This document shows, one piece after another, positions 5,873 to 7,135 of a stretch of DNA of 7,135 nucleotides; positions within the stretch are counted from its first letter, which is position 1; each line of letters starts with the position of its first letter. Origin of the DNA: Thermoplasmata archaeon (lineage in GTDB: Archaea > Thermoplasmatota > Thermoplasmata > UBA184). Location of the stretch: positions 1-7,135 of the forward strand of contig JASHXN010000087.1 of NCBI GenBank assembly GCA_030043505.1, in the 5' to 3' direction. The notes beneath the pieces were generated by a model. It was not told the DNA's origin, searched no databases, and was given only the letters and a program-made list of their open reading frames with translations. The translations under genes were made by a program, and so were the position numbers.

Positions 5873-6814
5873 TCAGCTGCTCCGGCGGTAGAGGGTGAGG
5901 AGGGCGAACGCGTCGTGGAACCCCACCTCCTCCAGGGCCGCCCGGGCCTTCGGGTGCGTGTCGGGAACGCTCACGACGACGCGCGCCGGCTGCTGCGCCG
6001 CGAGCCAGTCGAGCGCCGTGCGCACGAGCGCCGACGCGTGCCCCGGCTCGACGGTCTCCCCGATGATCGGCGTGCTCAGGTGCGCCGCTTCGGTGGTGGG
6101 CGTGCTGGTCGCCGCGACGTGCGCCTCGGGTCCGTGGCCCCGGTCGACGACCCACGACGCGGTACGGGCCGCGAAGACCTTGTCGGCGATCGACCCGGAG
6201 GAGAGGTCGCGGGCGCGGAACGGCAGCACCTCCTGGACCTTCGGCGGGGCGCTGCGCGTGGCGATCTCGGCGAGCGCCGGCGCGTCGCGCTTCTGGAACG
6301 GGCGGATCGGTGCCGGGGCTCCGGCGGCCCCGCCGACGGAAGGCCGGTCGAGCACCAGGTACCGGCGGCGGTCGAGCGTCTCGTAGCCGATCGAGGTGTA
6401 GAGCGCCCGCGCCGGGGCGTTCTCCTCGAGGACGCTCAGGGCGACGAACGGCAGACGCCGACGGGCGGTCGTAGCCCGCGCCGTCTCCAGCAACTGGCGC
6501 GCGAGTCCGTGCCGCCGGTGCGTCGGGGCGACGACGACGGTGCTGATGAACCCGGCTTGGGCCGCGAACGACAGAAGGGTCGTCGCGACGATCCCGTCCC
6601 CGTCCTCGACGACGTACAGGTGGAACGGCGACCGCCCGACGAGGCGCAGGAAGCCGAGCGCGAGGCGGATGTCGGCGCGGTAGAGCCGCGCGATCAGGTC
6701 CCGGAACCCCTCGGCCCGCATGCCGAGGATCTGCTCCTCCTCCGGGAACTCCTCCTTCAGGAACCGGAACATCCGCTCGCCGTCCGCCCGCCGGAACTCC
6801 CGCACCCGCGTCAC
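5873..6814 (-). CDS. tandem GNAT-fold N-acetyltransferase
   Basis: A 313-aa protein with two GNAT domains, transferring an acyl group from acyl-CoA to an amine. The N-terminal domain (about 1-155) is intact. FISTVVVAPTHRRHGLARQL (89-108) is motif A, with the pyrophosphate-binding loop RRHGLA (100-105; consensus Q/RxxGxG/A). LSVLEENAPARALYTSIGYE (126-145) is motif B, with N132 and Y139 at the usual cofactor and general-acid positions. The C-terminal half, about 169-313 (IRPFQKRDAPALAEIA, then HASALVRTALDWLA and ARAALEEVGF), repeats the fold but lacks the glycine-rich acyl-CoA loop, so it is probably structural or substrate-binding. The GTG at 6814 overlaps the preceding gene's stop (GTGA) and has GAGG five nt upstream (6820-6823). 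The next gene begins about 10 nt after the stop TGA 5875-5873. The substrate (protein N-terminus, sugar amine or other) cannot be deduced; the neighbour suggests, weakly, an amino sugar. Confidence 0.88.
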   Translation of the reverse strand: MTRVREFRRADGERMFRFLKEEFPEEEQILGMRAEGFRDLIARLYRADIRLALGFLRLVGRSPFHLYVVEDGDGIVATTLLSFAAQAGFISTVVVAPTHRRHGLARQLLETARATTARRRLPFVALSVLEENAPARALYTSIGYETLDRRRYLVLDRPSVGGAAGAPAPIRPFQKRDAPALAEIATRSAPPKVQEVLPFRARDLSSGSIADKVFAARTASWVVDRGHGPEAHVAATSTPTTEAAHLSTPIIGETVEPGHASALVRTALDWLAAQQPARVVVSVPDTHPKARAALEEVGFHDAFALLTLYRRSS

Positions 6815-7135
6815 GATCGCCTCGCCGTCGGCCCCACACGCGCTTGACGGATGAGCTCCCCTAGGGTCGGCGGGCGTTCCGGGGCCACGGTCCCGGGAGC
6901 GACCAGCTCGGCGCGGCGGCGCTTGACCTCCTCGGGAAGCCGGGCCTCGAGCCGGTCCAGCGTCGCGGCGACCCGGGGCTCCCGCGCGCGCGGCGGGAGG
7001 CGGGCGAGCGCGCCGACGGCCGCCTCCAGGAGGAACCTCTCCGCGTCGCGGCCGGGGAGCGCGTCGGTCGAGGGGGGTCGGGGCGCGTCGCCGCCGTCTG
7101 CGGGGACCGGGGCGGTCAGTGCGAGCTCCGCGAGC
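6811..7135 (-). CDS. unidentified protein, C-terminal part (5' end outside window)
   Basis: An open frame enters from the right edge (first full codon at 7134) and ends at TGA 6813-6811, giving 107 residues with no start codon needed inside the window. The first 30 residues (PVPADGGDAPRPPSTDALPG) look like a flexible proline- and alanine-rich linker. Residues 31-76 (AERFLLEAAVGALARLPPRA, then VAATLDRLEARLPEEVKRRR) form one or two amphipathic helices with coding-like third-position GC bias. The tail (PTLGELIRQARVGPTARRS) is basic. I do not recognise the family. The frame was chosen over its neighbours because its residue pattern is helical and balanced, whereas the others are arginine/proline-rich shadows. 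Its stop overlaps the GNAT start as GTGA, so the two genes are almost certainly co-transcribed and translationally coupled. Confidence 0.6.
   Translation of the reverse strand, partial: LAELALTAPVPADGGDAPRPPSTDALPGRDAERFLLEAAVGALARLPPRAREPRVAATLDRLEARLPEEVKRRRAELVAPGTVAPERPPTLGELIRQARVGPTARRS
6820..6823 (-). promoter_or_regulatory. Shine-Dalgarno of the GNAT gene
   Basis: GAGG on the minus strand, five nt before the GTG at 6814 and inside the end of the preceding gene. It supports the GTG as the true start and coupled translation with the upstream frame. Confidence 0.5.

Noticed and set aside
4827..6839. Long minus-strand open frame of about 670 codons over the GNAT and glycosyltransferase genes
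   Set aside because: Same low-complexity arginine-rich composition; the adjacent frames carry the GNAT motif A and GT-B-like motifs.

Overview
This is a very GC-rich, densely packed archaeal chromosomal segment with no RNA genes, insertion sequences, CRISPR arrays or gene-free gaps over 100 bases. The archaeal assignment rests on a Sm-like (LSm) gene followed directly by the gene for the zinc-ribbon ribosomal protein L37e, a pairing and a protein confined to archaea and eukaryotes, in a compact, prokaryote-style layout. The proteins are arginine-rich rather than acidic, which argues against a haloarchaeon. A complete dihydropteroate synthase carrying the extra N-terminal module, together with the high G+C, suggests a GC-rich Thermoplasmatota lineage; that placement is inference.

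Layout: (1) 1-431, plus strand: the C-terminal part of a class I SAM methyltransferase that enters from the left. (2) 451-1731 (or 1779), minus strand: dihydropteroate synthase, convergent with gene 1. (3) 1732-1808: a short divergent promoter region. (4) 1809-2915, plus strand: a P-loop nucleotide/nucleoside-kinase-like gene, LSm (ATGA overlap) and L37e (10-nt gap with a clear Shine-Dalgarno). (5) 2800-7135, minus strand: a tightly spaced five-gene run read from right to left. It comprises an unidentified protein (partial), a double-GNAT acetyltransferase, a GT-B-like glycosyltransferase candidate, an M29-aminopeptidase-like protein and a 3-methyladenine DNA glycosylase (Mpg/AAG). The Mpg reading frame collides tail-to-tail with L37e and overlaps it by 116 nt.

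The most notable points are these. The glycosyltransferase-like gene has no ATG, GTG or TTG for its first 65 codons, so it probably starts at a CTG 10 nt after the GNAT stop. The M29-like protein seems to have lost most of the metal ligands of its family while keeping the fold signatures. The Mpg has an altered DNA-intercalation motif, a shortened loop and an arginine-rich tail antisense to a ribosomal protein gene. The dihydropteroate synthase has a TATA-like element in the place expected for a leaderless transcript starting at an internal ATG. The folate enzyme and kinase point to C1/nucleotide metabolism, and LSm-L37e to RNA and translation. The minus-strand run mixes transfer enzymes with DNA repair and has no obvious single pathway.
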